A stretch of DNA of 22,597 nt from a virus. The notes below the pieces were generated by a model, which worked only from the letters and a program-made list of their open reading frames with translations, had not been told where the DNA came from and made no database searches. Where the stretch lies: positions 1 through 22,597 of the IMG/VR virus record IMGVR_UViG_3300035670_001321. One strand, 5' to 3'. Positions 1 to 7,884 of the stretch are shown here, in pieces (within the stretch, counting starts at the first letter, position 1; the number at the start of each line of letters is the position of its first letter). Both the position numbers and the translations under genes were made by a program.

Positions 1-876
1 AAGCAGACGCTGAGTGCCATTAGTCGAGATGGCTACGTTGTTTGCCGAAGGTAGATAGACCCCATTGCTAGGCACCGTGCTGCCAGTAGGCACGAACGCC
101 GCTGCGCTGCTGTTGCCGGTGGTGATTGTTGGCTGATTGAACTCCCAACTGTCGGAGGTATCGCTCCAGGTAATCGTCTTATCGGTGGCGCCTTTCAGCG
201 TGATACCGCCGCCGTCTGCTGTGGTGTCGGTGGGCGTATCCACCACCGCCAGCTCGATGTTCTTGTCCTTGACCAGTAGGGTCTCGGTGTCGATTGTCGT
301 CGTGGTGCCGTTGACGGTTAGATCGCCCTCGATGGTTACGTTTGCATCGAACGTGGCATCACTGGTTACATCCAGCGTGCCAGGTACGTCAACATTGCTA
401 GTCCACTCAACACCAGTACCAGCGGCATCGGTCTGCAGCAGTTGACGCGCTGCACCATCCGCCAGCTTGCTAACAGCAATCTCAGCATTAGCGGCGATGT
501 CTGCGTCAACGATGCTGGCATTGCCAGTCACCACCACCGTGCCCGACTGATCCGGCAGCGTGATCGTGCGGTCTGCCGTTGGATCTGTAACCGCCAACGT
601 GGTTTCAAAACCATCAGCGGTGCTGCCCTCAAAGGTCAGCGTGCCAGTACTGCCAATCTCCAGATTCCCGAGCACCGTGCCGCCGGTGACGATGGAGGGG
701 AAATAAGCCAGGCTGGTCCAAGCGGTGCTGCCGTTACCGACCTTGATCTTCTTAGTGTCGGTCTCCAGTCCCAGCTCGTTGTTCAGCAGCACTGGGTTGA
801 CGGATGCCCAGTTGGCGGCTGTATCACCACGCAGTTGGATCTTGACCTGAACTGTGGTCGGAGTTGGGGTAACCAT
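1..876 (-). CDS. Tail fibre protein, N-terminal part (runs off the window)
   Basis: An open frame of 292 codons starts at ATG 876 and reaches base 1 without a stop, so the C-terminus lies outside the window. Residues about 10-55 form the module found at the start of many phage fibres (QLRGDTAANW, ELGLETDTKKIKVGNGSTAW), which probably attaches or trimerises the fibre. Residues about 95-115 carry DPTADRTITLPDQSGTVV, a strand motif common in fibre shafts. A later stretch with LTVNGTTTTIDTETLLVKDK resembles the shaft-to-head modules of phage fibres. The ATG overlaps the TGA of the gene before it (TGATG), with AGGC just upstream. It should be the distal adhesin that contacts the host cell surface; the receptor-binding end is not visible. 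Confidence 0.85.
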   Translation of the reverse strand, partial: MVTPTPTTVQVKIQLRGDTAANWASVNPVLLNNELGLETDTKKIKVGNGSTAWTSLAYFPSIVTGGTVLGNLEIGSTGTLTFEGSTADGFETTLAVTDPTADRTITLPDQSGTVVVTGNASIVDADIAANAEIAVSKLADGAARQLLQTDAAGTGVEWTSNVDVPGTLDVTSDATFDANVTIEGDLTVNGTTTTIDTETLLVKDKNIELAVVDTPTDTTADGGGITLKGATDKTITWSDTSDSWEFNQPTITTGNSSAAAFVPTGSTVPSNGVYLPSANNVAISTNGTQRLL

Positions 877-1391
877 CAGCCTGCGCCGCCGCCGTTTAAG
901 TAAAGGGTTGGAGTAGGAGTTGCATCCTCCCCATTAAGGATAAATGGGGCGTAACCGTTAAAGGCAAATGACGTGAACGCCGTCGTCGCAGGCGCTGTTG
1001 CCCCACCGCCGTTCAGGATGTAAAGCAGGATCGCGCCAAGCGAGATACGGAGCTGTACTGTCGCGTTGTAGTAGAGCCCCTGGTGGTCTTCCTGCGGCGG
1101 TGCGGCGTAGCGGTACAGGGCGTTGGCGTCTACAGCAGTCAGACCGCCCCAAATGGAAGCCGGGACGTTGAAGTAGCCGTGCGTGCCAGACTGTTGGTAG
1201 AAGTGGCTGCGTAAGCTGTCGATTTGTGCCTGCGACAGTCCGACGTAGTTGATGTTGAGGGTATGACCGCTGACGCGCTGGCTGTGGCGGAAGCGGACTG
1301 GTACGCGATCCTGCGTTGCCGTCTCGCTGACGTTCAGTTGCCCCAGGTCGAAGCTGATCGAGTTGGGGATTAGCGCGGGATAGTCAGCCAT
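876..1391 (-). CDS. Minor tail protein, paralogue of the adjacent upstream gene
   Basis: The 171-residue product opens with MADYPALIPN and matches the 129-residue neighbour at spaced positions: PAL.PN near the N-terminus, GLS then a SH(F/Y) pair around residues 50-65, and a (Y/W).Y...PQ.D block near residues 95-105 followed by an alternating strand. The two are therefore probably tandem paralogues. From about residue 120 it has a tail of its own, rich in Gly, Ala, Thr and Pro, with three loose copies of (I/Y)LNG(G/E)(G/D)A. It lies between the tail tip gene and the fibre gene, so a role in joining the fibre to the tip is likely but inferred. Start at ATG 1391, two bases after the preceding stop; its TGA overlaps the fibre ATG. 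Confidence 0.7.
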   Translation of the reverse strand: MADYPALIPNSISFDLGQLNVSETATQDRVPVRFRHSQRVSGHTLNINYVGLSQAQIDSLRSHFYQQSGTHGYFNVPASIWGGLTAVDANALYRYAAPPQEDHQGLYYNATVQLRISLGAILLYILNGGGATAPATTAFTSFAFNGYAPFILNGEDATPTPTLYLNGGGAG

Positions 1392-1393
1392 CG

Positions 1394-1783
1394 TTAGAAG
1401 ACGTAGCCGGGAGTGCTAGCCCACTGGGGTGTGGCTTCCAGCTCCACGGTAGTCGTGACAACGCCGGGGCTGTAATCAGTCTGCGGCGCAGAAACGTAAG
1501 TCCAGAGATAGTTTGTTGGGACTGTGATACTGGAGCCCAGCAGTGTGGTGTTTGTGTCGAGATCAAACGGCGTGAAATTGCCGTGGTTCATGTAGTGACT
1601 GACGATTGCGTAGTGGTCCGTCGTTGATAGCCCGGTGAAGGTAAGGCGCAGGGTGTAAGCGGTGGAGGCGTTGGTGTGGAGCACACTGAGTTCGTCGCCG
1701 TCGAGCGTGCCAATCGGTGTGGCAGCCTTCTGACCTGGAATGAAGGTCCGGGCGTTTGGATTTAGCGCGGGGAAGGTAGCCAT
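1394..1783 (-). CDS. Minor tail protein (tip-fibre region)
   Basis: A 129-residue protein beginning MATFPALNPNARTF. Short phage tail proteins with a similar opening lie near the tip in several siphoviruses, but I cannot assign a named family with confidence. It is rich in Thr, Ser and beta-branched residues, suggesting a beta fold, and has no signal peptide or membrane segment. It shares spaced motifs with the next gene (876-1391), consistent with duplication. The start ATG at 1783 lies two bases past the tip gene's stop, so the two are translationally coupled. Function is inferred from position: a tip or fibre-adaptor subunit. Confidence 0.7.
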   Translation of the reverse strand: MATFPALNPNARTFIPGQKAATPIGTLDGDELSVLHTNASTAYTLRLTFTGLSTTDHYAIVSHYMNHGNFTPFDLDTNTTLLGSSITVPTNYLWTYVSAPQTDYSPGVVTTTVELEATPQWASTPGYVF

Positions 1784-1785
1784 GG

Positions 1786-4203
1786 TCAGGTGATAGAGAT
1801 GTTTGAATATCCCGTGTAATAAACCCCTGGTATTGGCAAGTAACCTTCGTAGACTTCGCCATCAAAATCGCTTTCTACTACGGTAGTTGAAGACCACACG
1901 CCAAGGCTATTTAGTGTTTGATAGGCAAGAATCGGTATGCTTGTTGGATTTGCGGACGGATTACAGGTATATGTCAAAACAGCCAAGTCTCCCCATACCC
2001 TAATCCCATGCGCGGTGACAGATATAATGTTTGGCTTTGGTGTCTGCCCTTCTCCGTAAGACCATGGGCCTTCAAGCTCTGTATCGCAGTCAATCGTTTT
2101 CGATGAGATTGGCAGCTGCCCTGGGTCAGGCAGTCCAACCCTAATATCTAGCTGAGCCGATACGTTATAAGTCCTTAGTCCGCCAATCACCTGTCCACCA
2201 TCTCCAACCGCCGGCGTCGTTCCACCCGGCAGTTCATCGCCGTACCCATCCGGCGAGCCAGGGTCCACGCAGCGGTGCGTGAACTCAAACGCAGTTGCAG
2301 TATCAAATAAATACTCGTTGAATATCTCAAATCGCACTTCACAGTCGCCTACGATAGAAGTACCGATTGCCACTGGCTCTTCTTGCAGCCTGATGCCAGT
2401 GTCGTAGTTAATCGCGTACATCTTCACCTCAGCTTGGCAGCAAGGCGGGGTGTAACCCACTTCATCCCCAGGTAAGAGGGGACGGGTTGCAGGGACACCA
2501 GTTGGGTAATTGATTGTGCCGGTTCCACCGGGTGTGTCAGTGTCAAACGGATCGTTTGCGTTATTACCTGTCGGACTTCCGCTAGGCGGGAATCCAGTTG
2601 TCGGCGTACCGCCTGGGAATACGGGCCGATCTGTAGGTGTACCTTCTGCAGCAGGTTGCGGAAGATCCACGTCGGTGTCAGGCTCGTCAGGATTATTCTC
2701 GCCAACATCAGTCGGCAGTGGATCATCATTGCCTTCGTTGTCGGGATCGTCGCAGGTGTAATCGTTGCGTCCTACGTCGTACAGATACCCTGTACCTTCT
2801 GCACCAGCGACGTACAAAGCGAGGATGCTGCGTCCCTGCGAGTCAATCGGGAAGTGCATCAGATCCAGCTCGACTACGCCAGATACGGTCTTGTTGATCT
2901 TCTCGACCTCGTACAGATAATCGTGGAAGGTGACAAGACCCGGATCTGTTTCACGGCGCAACTGCACCCGCACAATGTCGCCTAACACCAGTGTGGTGTT
3001 AAACGAGTCGGGTTTGACCTTGATGCGCAGCGAGTGGGTGACGTATTTGCGGCGGGCGACTTCATACGCGCCAACCTTAACGGCGTGATCTTCCCAAGTG
3101 CAGAACTGGCTCATGTCGAACTGCTCGTAGGGTCCGTCTACCGCCTCGCCGTCGATGCGGACTTCAGTGGTGCGGATGAAGCCGATATCGTTCGGAGGCT
3201 GCTGGCGCCAGATCATCTGGGCGCAGATCGGTTTGCGCTCAGTCAGCGGGATGTACTCGATCTGGAAACCATCAGGCAACAAGTGCTCCTCGGTGAAGCC
3301 ATAGACCCAGCTGATGACGCCGGTGTTGATGGTGTAGTTGCCGTTGATTGGTAGCCGGGGGCGGAATCCTTTTTTGCCGTTCTTGTCGCTGACGCGCAGC
3401 AGGAAGAATCCTGCCATCCGCTGCATCCAGTCTTCGAGGTTGCTGGAGTCTGCAATTACGCCGTCCCAATAGAACTTGTTGGTAGCGGTGAAGTTAGCGG
3501 CGAGCGTCATCGCCGTTGTGTCGATTAGCAGCTCTGGGACGCGACTTGTTTTGCGGATCAGGTAGATCGCCAGATCCAGCATGTTATTGCTGGAGTCAGT
3601 GGTGCCCTCGATCAGGCGCGGCACCTTGATGCCGTTGCGGACGAAAACATGAACTTGACGGTTCCAGGTATCGTCACCTTCTAGGTAGGTATTTTGATAC
3701 CAGAGGGTTGTCATATCCTCGTATGTACCATCGTTCGTGCCACAGTAATTAGGGCATGTCCAAATGGTCGGATAGTCGATGTAGTTCCCCGGCGCGTACA
3801 AAGCGCCTGCATTGGCGCCGTAGTACACAACTGCTGTGCCTTTTTTGCAGGCACGTTGGTAAACATCTTCAACACGAATCTGCCCTAACTCGCCTTGGCT
3901 GAGCACCATGTTCATGGTGACAACTAGCGTTGTTGGATTAGCGCCGAAACCGTCTTCGTAGCGAGCTTTTGTTGCTCCTGGGCTAATAAATACGCCGCCG
4001 TGATCTTCTGCCGTACCAACTACATCGACATACTTACCGAACACAATCGGCACAGGTTGCCCCAGTTCAATCGCCTTTTGCTGGGTATCAAGGTTGCTGG
4101 CGCTATTGCCTTCTGCGGCTTTTTTGTCGAGCGGCGGCTTCAGTAGACCCGTTTGGTACGGCAGAAGCTGCAGTGGATCGCTGATGCGGAGCTTGATTGT
4201 CAT
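1786..4203 (-). CDS. Tail tip / host-specificity protein (J-like)
   Basis: An 805-residue protein with the N-terminal signature of the lambda gpJ/tip attachment class: GQPVPIVFGKYVDVVG at about residues 48-63, followed by a region that would form the hub ring. Residues about 215-470 contain the phage tail-tip domains (RKTSRVPELLIDT, WDGVIADSSNLEDWMQRMAGFF). At about residues 485-590 there is an acidic, Pro/Gly/Thr-rich linker with many Asp, Pro and Asn. The last 200 residues are a separate beta-rich region containing CCQAEV and several Cys. It should close the tail tube at the tip and take part in host recognition. Its ATG overlaps the preceding stop (ATGA). It is shorter than lambda gpJ (over 1100 residues). 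Base composition is patchy: the middle is more GC-rich than both ends. Confidence 0.85.
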   Translation of the reverse strand: MTIKLRISDPLQLLPYQTGLLKPPLDKKAAEGNSASNLDTQQKAIELGQPVPIVFGKYVDVVGTAEDHGGVFISPGATKARYEDGFGANPTTLVVTMNMVLSQGELGQIRVEDVYQRACKKGTAVVYYGANAGALYAPGNYIDYPTIWTCPNYCGTNDGTYEDMTTLWYQNTYLEGDDTWNRQVHVFVRNGIKVPRLIEGTTDSSNNMLDLAIYLIRKTSRVPELLIDTTAMTLAANFTATNKFYWDGVIADSSNLEDWMQRMAGFFLLRVSDKNGKKGFRPRLPINGNYTINTGVISWVYGFTEEHLLPDGFQIEYIPLTERKPICAQMIWRQQPPNDIGFIRTTEVRIDGEAVDGPYEQFDMSQFCTWEDHAVKVGAYEVARRKYVTHSLRIKVKPDSFNTTLVLGDIVRVQLRRETDPGLVTFHDYLYEVEKINKTVSGVVELDLMHFPIDSQGRSILALYVAGAEGTGYLYDVGRNDYTCDDPDNEGNDDPLPTDVGENNPDEPDTDVDLPQPAAEGTPTDRPVFPGGTPTTGFPPSGSPTGNNANDPFDTDTPGGTGTINYPTGVPATRPLLPGDEVGYTPPCCQAEVKMYAINYDTGIRLQEEPVAIGTSIVGDCEVRFEIFNEYLFDTATAFEFTHRCVDPGSPDGYGDELPGGTTPAVGDGGQVIGGLRTYNVSAQLDIRVGLPDPGQLPISSKTIDCDTELEGPWSYGEGQTPKPNIISVTAHGIRVWGDLAVLTYTCNPSANPTSIPILAYQTLNSLGVWSSTTVVESDFDGEVYEGYLPIPGVYYTGYSNISIT

Positions 4204-4664
4204 AGCTTGATTGGATTGCCGACCAGGCGTGAGCTAAACGAACGCGGCGGCACCTGTGCTCCAACTGGTGCAAGGCTAGAGCCAATGCTCACATCCAGCT
4301 CGGTGAACGAGCCACCGATGCCGATGACTTCGCCGATAAACGTACCGATCAAAAGCTGCCCGGCTTGCGGCACTGCCTGCGAGAGGCGGCTATCGAACTC
4401 GTACATCTTCAGCTCGCACAGCCAGTTTTTGTCCAGTGCGTTTTGCAGGGCGTTGACGGCGATGTACGTTGCTGGAATTGTGACGGTGATGCCAGCTTCA
4501 GCTTGCGTCGCAGTGCCAACCATCGCGTTCAGCACAAACGGGTGGTAGTTCCAAGATGCGGTTTCCCAGGTAACGGTCTGGTTGAAGTAGAAGTTTTGCC
4601 ACCGGTAGTAGGTGGTGGATTCGTTGAACAGGCGGAGGTATTGGGATTGGGCGCGGTTTGCCAT
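4200..4664 (-). CDS. Distal tail / baseplate-hub-type minor tail protein
   Basis: A 154-residue protein placed between the tape measure and the tail tip, where siphoviruses and gene transfer agents carry their small distal tail proteins. It begins MANRAQSQYLRLFN and is rich in aromatic residues early (YYRWQNFYF, WETASWNY), then has strand-like repeats ending in SRLVGNPIKL. No catalytic motif is visible. The start ATG overlaps the tape measure stop (TGATG), and AGGGTG lies about 8 nt upstream as a ribosome binding site. Its TGA overlaps the tip gene's ATG. The assignment as a distal tail or hub subunit rests on position and size more than on recognised sequence. Confidence 0.65.
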   Translation of the reverse strand: MANRAQSQYLRLFNESTTYYRWQNFYFNQTVTWETASWNYHPFVLNAMVGTATQAEAGITVTIPATYIAVNALQNALDKNWLCELKMYEFDSRLSQAVPQAGQLLIGTFIGEVIGIGGSFTELDVSIGSSLAPVGAQVPPRSFSSRLVGNPIKL

Positions 4665-7600
4665 CAGTTCACACCCTGGAAGCGGCGACCGCCTGTGCTG
4701 CGTGCGTTGTTAAACACCGTAGCAGCGAAGTCCTGGAGGATGTTCTCCAAGTCGCCAAGGCGGACATATTTTTCGCCGTTTTCTTGCTGGAGCACAGGTC
4801 CGGTCTGCAGGTTGATCGTGGGCAGTGTGTCGATGATTGCCATGCCAGGGCCGCCGCCCGGTTGCATCGAGAGGCCGCTGGCGAGTGGGGCGGTAAGAGG
4901 GATTGGGGCAGTAGATGGGGTTTTGGTGATTGGATTAGCCGGTGTTTCTGTAGAAACTGCAGGTGCTCCAGCTGCTTTTTGCTGGAGCACATAGTCTCTG
5001 AACGCGATGCGGGCGATTGCGTCGCGGGCACGCTGCAAAATGTCCGCTTGGATGCTGGCGATGCCTTTTGTAGCGGCAAAACGCTCTGCTTCTTTCCAGA
5101 TCTTTTCGGCTTGTGCTTTGAGTCCTGGATCTTGGATAGCTCCAGTGTTTCCCATCGCGCCAAACGGTGCGCCCGCACCTCCCGCTCCCAATGCTGTAGC
5201 TGCTCTTGAAATACCTCCCATGGCGCCGGCGGCGCGTTCCATGCTTCCGGCAAACTGGCCGGCGGACTGAGCGGCGCCAGTCGTTTCTTTCTTTAGTTTT
5301 GCAGCGTCAACGGCTGCCTTGAAGACAGCATCGGCTGCTTTCCATTGCCACTTAGCGACTTGTCCGGCGGTGTTGAGATTGTCCTTGGCAATACGAAGGG
5401 CGGATTCTTGTGCGCGAAGGGCGTCAAAGTGGGCGCGTGTAACGACCCCCTCAGCTTGGGCAATCGCTACAACAGCTTTGAGTTCTTCGTACTTGAGTTG
5501 GACGGTACGGTAAGCAACATCAGCGCGTGCCAGTTCGGCTTGGATGTTGGCGCGAGTCGCCTCAAGCTGAACGCGGGCGTTTTCGACTTCCAGTTTGTAG
5601 ATCTGTTCGATGATTGAGCGGCGTTTTTCTGTGTTTGTGGTGCGTTCCAGTTCGCGTTCGAGGCTCTGAATTTCGATATTGTTGATCGTTTGAGTAGCTT
5701 GGCTGATGGCACTGAGTAACGTGGCGCGGTTGTTAATCGCGTTTGTCTGCTCTTCAATCTTCCGTGTAGTTTCTGCGTTAGTACGGGCGTATTCTTCAGC
5801 GTAGGCATTAACGACTGCCTGTGCTCTTTCTATATCTGTTGTGTGATTAAGTTGTTCTAGCTTCAGACCGGCTATTTGAGTTTCTACGCGGGCTTGAATT
5901 TGGGCGCTTTGGAGATTTAGTTGTGCGTTCTGTAGTTGCTCAATGTCGGCATTATTCTGTTTGTACTTTTCTTCTGTAACAGCTAACTCACTAGCGGCTC
6001 GTTGGACAGCAGCCTGGGACGCTGCAACACTTGCCTGGTATTCAGCTTGGGCTTGCTGTTTGCGTAGGTTAGCGATTTGGTTTATATATCCGGTCTGCTG
6101 ATTAAGCGACATGGAGAATTGCTGTTCCTGCTGCAGTCGTTCGATTGCAATTTGAAGGCGTTGCGATTCGCTAGAAAGAAGGGTTTGGTTGTTTCGGGCT
6201 TGGGCCTGCTGTAAATCCCCAACCATTTGTAATTTTGCGATTGCCTCACCGTCCAGTAATTTCTGCTGGGCTTTTTCGGTGGTAATCCCGGCTTCTTGCA
6301 GTTTTTGTTCCGCCGTGGCTTCGGCAATCTGAATCTTGAGATTGCGCTGTTGTTCTGTAAGCTTGCTACCTTCTGCGTATATTTGACGAATTTCATTCTC
6401 TTTATCGGCTTGGATTTGAGCCGCCTTAGAGCGGAAATCCGATTCAATTTGGCTCGCACGCGCGATTCGGTTTGTTCCTTCAAGACGTTGGCTTTCAATA
6501 TCAAGTAGTTGTTTCTTAAGTTGTATATTCCGCACTCCAGCGTCAATTTCAGCCTCTGCGGCAGCTCGCAATTCTTCGGTTTGCTCACTGGCTGCCTTAG
6601 TGAGTTCTCGTACACGGTCAAGGGCTTTTTGGCCACCGACGAGTTTTATTGCCCACTCGGTGATACCTTTTAGTAATTGCCCAACGCCGGATACAACTAC
6701 GTTAATGCCTTTAGCAATTAATCCAACAACATTGAGTATGCCCGACAAAGCTGCAACAAAGGGGGCAGATAGGCTCGCCAGCAATGAATTGACTGGCGAC
6801 ATCATATTGTCGAATGAATTTTTCAGTAGGTTCGCTGCGTTAGCGGCGTCGGCTGTGCTGCTGCCTAGTGCGCCAGTTTGAGCTGCGACTTGTTTGGTGG
6901 CCATCGCACGGGCTTGCTCGTACTGGCCGGCCTCCAGAAGTAGGCGATTTTGGTTTTCGAATTCGGCTGTTACAAGTAGCGATGTTTCACGCAACGCTTT
7001 AGCGTCTAAAGCGCTTAGAGCTTTACCCAATTCTTGCGTGGCACGTATTGCTTGACCGAAAATCTGGTCCAGCTTCTGGCCGACGGCGGATAGGCCGATG
7101 CTGAGCGCCATGCCGAGTGGTCCGCCCATTGCACCGCCAGCAAGACCGCCAACAGCGCCACCGATCATCGCGCCAGGGCCACCCCCGAATAGAGCAGGGA
7201 AGCCGCCGCCGATGATGGCGTCCGCCATGCCGGGACGTGAAACAGCGCCTTGAATTCCGCGCAGCCCAGGCGCTGCTAAGCGAGGCACGCCCTCAGGAAG
7301 ATTTAGTCCGCCGCCCAGTGCCTGCGGAAGGCGTGGACCTTGTACACCAACGCCTGCTTCTGTACCAGCGGCGATTTCGCCGCCAGCAAGCATCATCAAA
7401 CCTCGTGCGGCCAGAGCTGTTTCCTGGATTTTCTGTAATTGTTTTTCGTACTGCGAAGCACGAATTGTTGCGTCAATCCATGCGTTCGATAGGTTTTTTA
7501 CTTCTGCTGATTGTTTATTAAATCCCCCCTGTTCTGTTTTTACGTTCTCCAGTACGGTACGGAATACACGAGCCTGCTGCGTTACGCCATTAAGCGTATT

Positions 7601-7825
7601 TGAGAATTGAGCAACTCCGTTTGTTGCGTCACGAGCGAATTTTTTTATGGGTTCAAATGCTTGTCGCAGTTCATCCCCTAACTTTCCTGCTCCGGGGGAG
7701 AGAAGATTAAAGTTTTTGTTTAGGTCTTTTGTTAGGTCGTTTAATTCTGCTACTGCATCGCTAACGCGATTAAGGCGACTGGTGCCGACTACGTTTAGGT
7801 TTACTACCGCGTCGTAACTGGCCAC
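4664..7825 (-). CDS. Tail tape measure protein
   Basis: At 1053 residues this is the longest gene here, directly after the G/GT chaperone pair, as expected of the tape measure. It sets tail length and is ejected ahead of the DNA. Residues 1-140 are helical; about 200-250 form a Gly/Ala-rich hydrophobic stretch with repeated GGxxGG steps; about 340-400 form a second hydrophobic region (PFVAALSGILNVVGLIAKG) likely to meet or cross the membrane. Residues about 400-860 are nearly continuous Gln/Glu/Ala/Lys-rich coiled coil. The C-terminus is Pro/Ala/Gly-rich. If length scales at about 1.5 angstrom per residue, the tail would be near 150-160 nm. The start is GTG at 7825 with AAGG 7 nt upstream. 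No lysozyme or peptidase motif is seen. Interior segments look more AT-rich than the ends. Confidence 0.92.
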   Translation of the reverse strand: MASYDAVVNLNVVGTSRLNRVSDAVAELNDLTKDLNKNFNLLSPGAGKLGDELRQAFEPIKKFARDATNGVAQFSNTLNGVTQQARVFRTVLENVKTEQGGFNKQSAEVKNLSNAWIDATIRASQYEKQLQKIQETALAARGLMMLAGGEIAAGTEAGVGVQGPRLPQALGGGLNLPEGVPRLAAPGLRGIQGAVSRPGMADAIIGGGFPALFGGGPGAMIGGAVGGLAGGAMGGPLGMALSIGLSAVGQKLDQIFGQAIRATQELGKALSALDAKALRETSLLVTAEFENQNRLLLEAGQYEQARAMATKQVAAQTGALGSSTADAANAANLLKNSFDNMMSPVNSLLASLSAPFVAALSGILNVVGLIAKGINVVVSGVGQLLKGITEWAIKLVGGQKALDRVRELTKAASEQTEELRAAAEAEIDAGVRNIQLKKQLLDIESQRLEGTNRIARASQIESDFRSKAAQIQADKENEIRQIYAEGSKLTEQQRNLKIQIAEATAEQKLQEAGITTEKAQQKLLDGEAIAKLQMVGDLQQAQARNNQTLLSSESQRLQIAIERLQQEQQFSMSLNQQTGYINQIANLRKQQAQAEYQASVAASQAAVQRAASELAVTEEKYKQNNADIEQLQNAQLNLQSAQIQARVETQIAGLKLEQLNHTTDIERAQAVVNAYAEEYARTNAETTRKIEEQTNAINNRATLLSAISQATQTINNIEIQSLERELERTTNTEKRRSIIEQIYKLEVENARVQLEATRANIQAELARADVAYRTVQLKYEELKAVVAIAQAEGVVTRAHFDALRAQESALRIAKDNLNTAGQVAKWQWKAADAVFKAAVDAAKLKKETTGAAQSAGQFAGSMERAAGAMGGISRAATALGAGGAGAPFGAMGNTGAIQDPGLKAQAEKIWKEAERFAATKGIASIQADILQRARDAIARIAFRDYVLQQKAAGAPAVSTETPANPITKTPSTAPIPLTAPLASGLSMQPGGGPGMAIIDTLPTINLQTGPVLQQENGEKYVRLGDLENILQDFAATVFNNARSTGGRRFQGVN

Positions 7826-7848
7826 AGCGTTGCCTTGTTCGTTTTACC

Positions 7849-7854
7849 AGTGTA
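7849..7854 (-). promoter_or_regulatory. Putative -10 element (TACACT) for the tape measure unit
   Basis: TACACT lies 24 nt before the GTG start of the tape measure gene, immediately after the oligo-T tract of the terminator at 7861-7884. No TTGACA-like -35 box is seen at the usual spacing. The same hexamer occurs at a similar distance before five other minus-strand genes. Confidence 0.45.
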
Positions 7855-7860
7855 GACGGC

Positions 7861-7884
7861 AAAAAGCCGCCGGCTAGCGGCGGC
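7861..7884 (-). terminator. Intrinsic terminator after the tail assembly chaperone genes
   Basis: Read on the minus strand this is a perfect 7-bp GC stem (GCCGCCG/CGGCGGC) with a 5-nt loop followed by TTTTT. The TAG stop of the frameshifted chaperone product (7874-7876) lies in the loop and adjoining stem, so a ribosome finishing GT would sit on the hairpin. Confidence 0.85.

Noticed and set aside
442-903. Plus-strand open frame of 153 residues at the left end
   Set aside because: It lies opposite the tail fibre gene, whose minus-strand translation shows clear fibre motifs; the plus-strand product is Arg/His/Cys-rich without recognisable structure.
4365-5209. Two long plus-strand open frames (209 and 183 residues)
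   Set aside because: They lie opposite the distal tail and tape measure genes, have Cys/Arg-rich composition and lack ribosome binding sites; they are antisense shadows.
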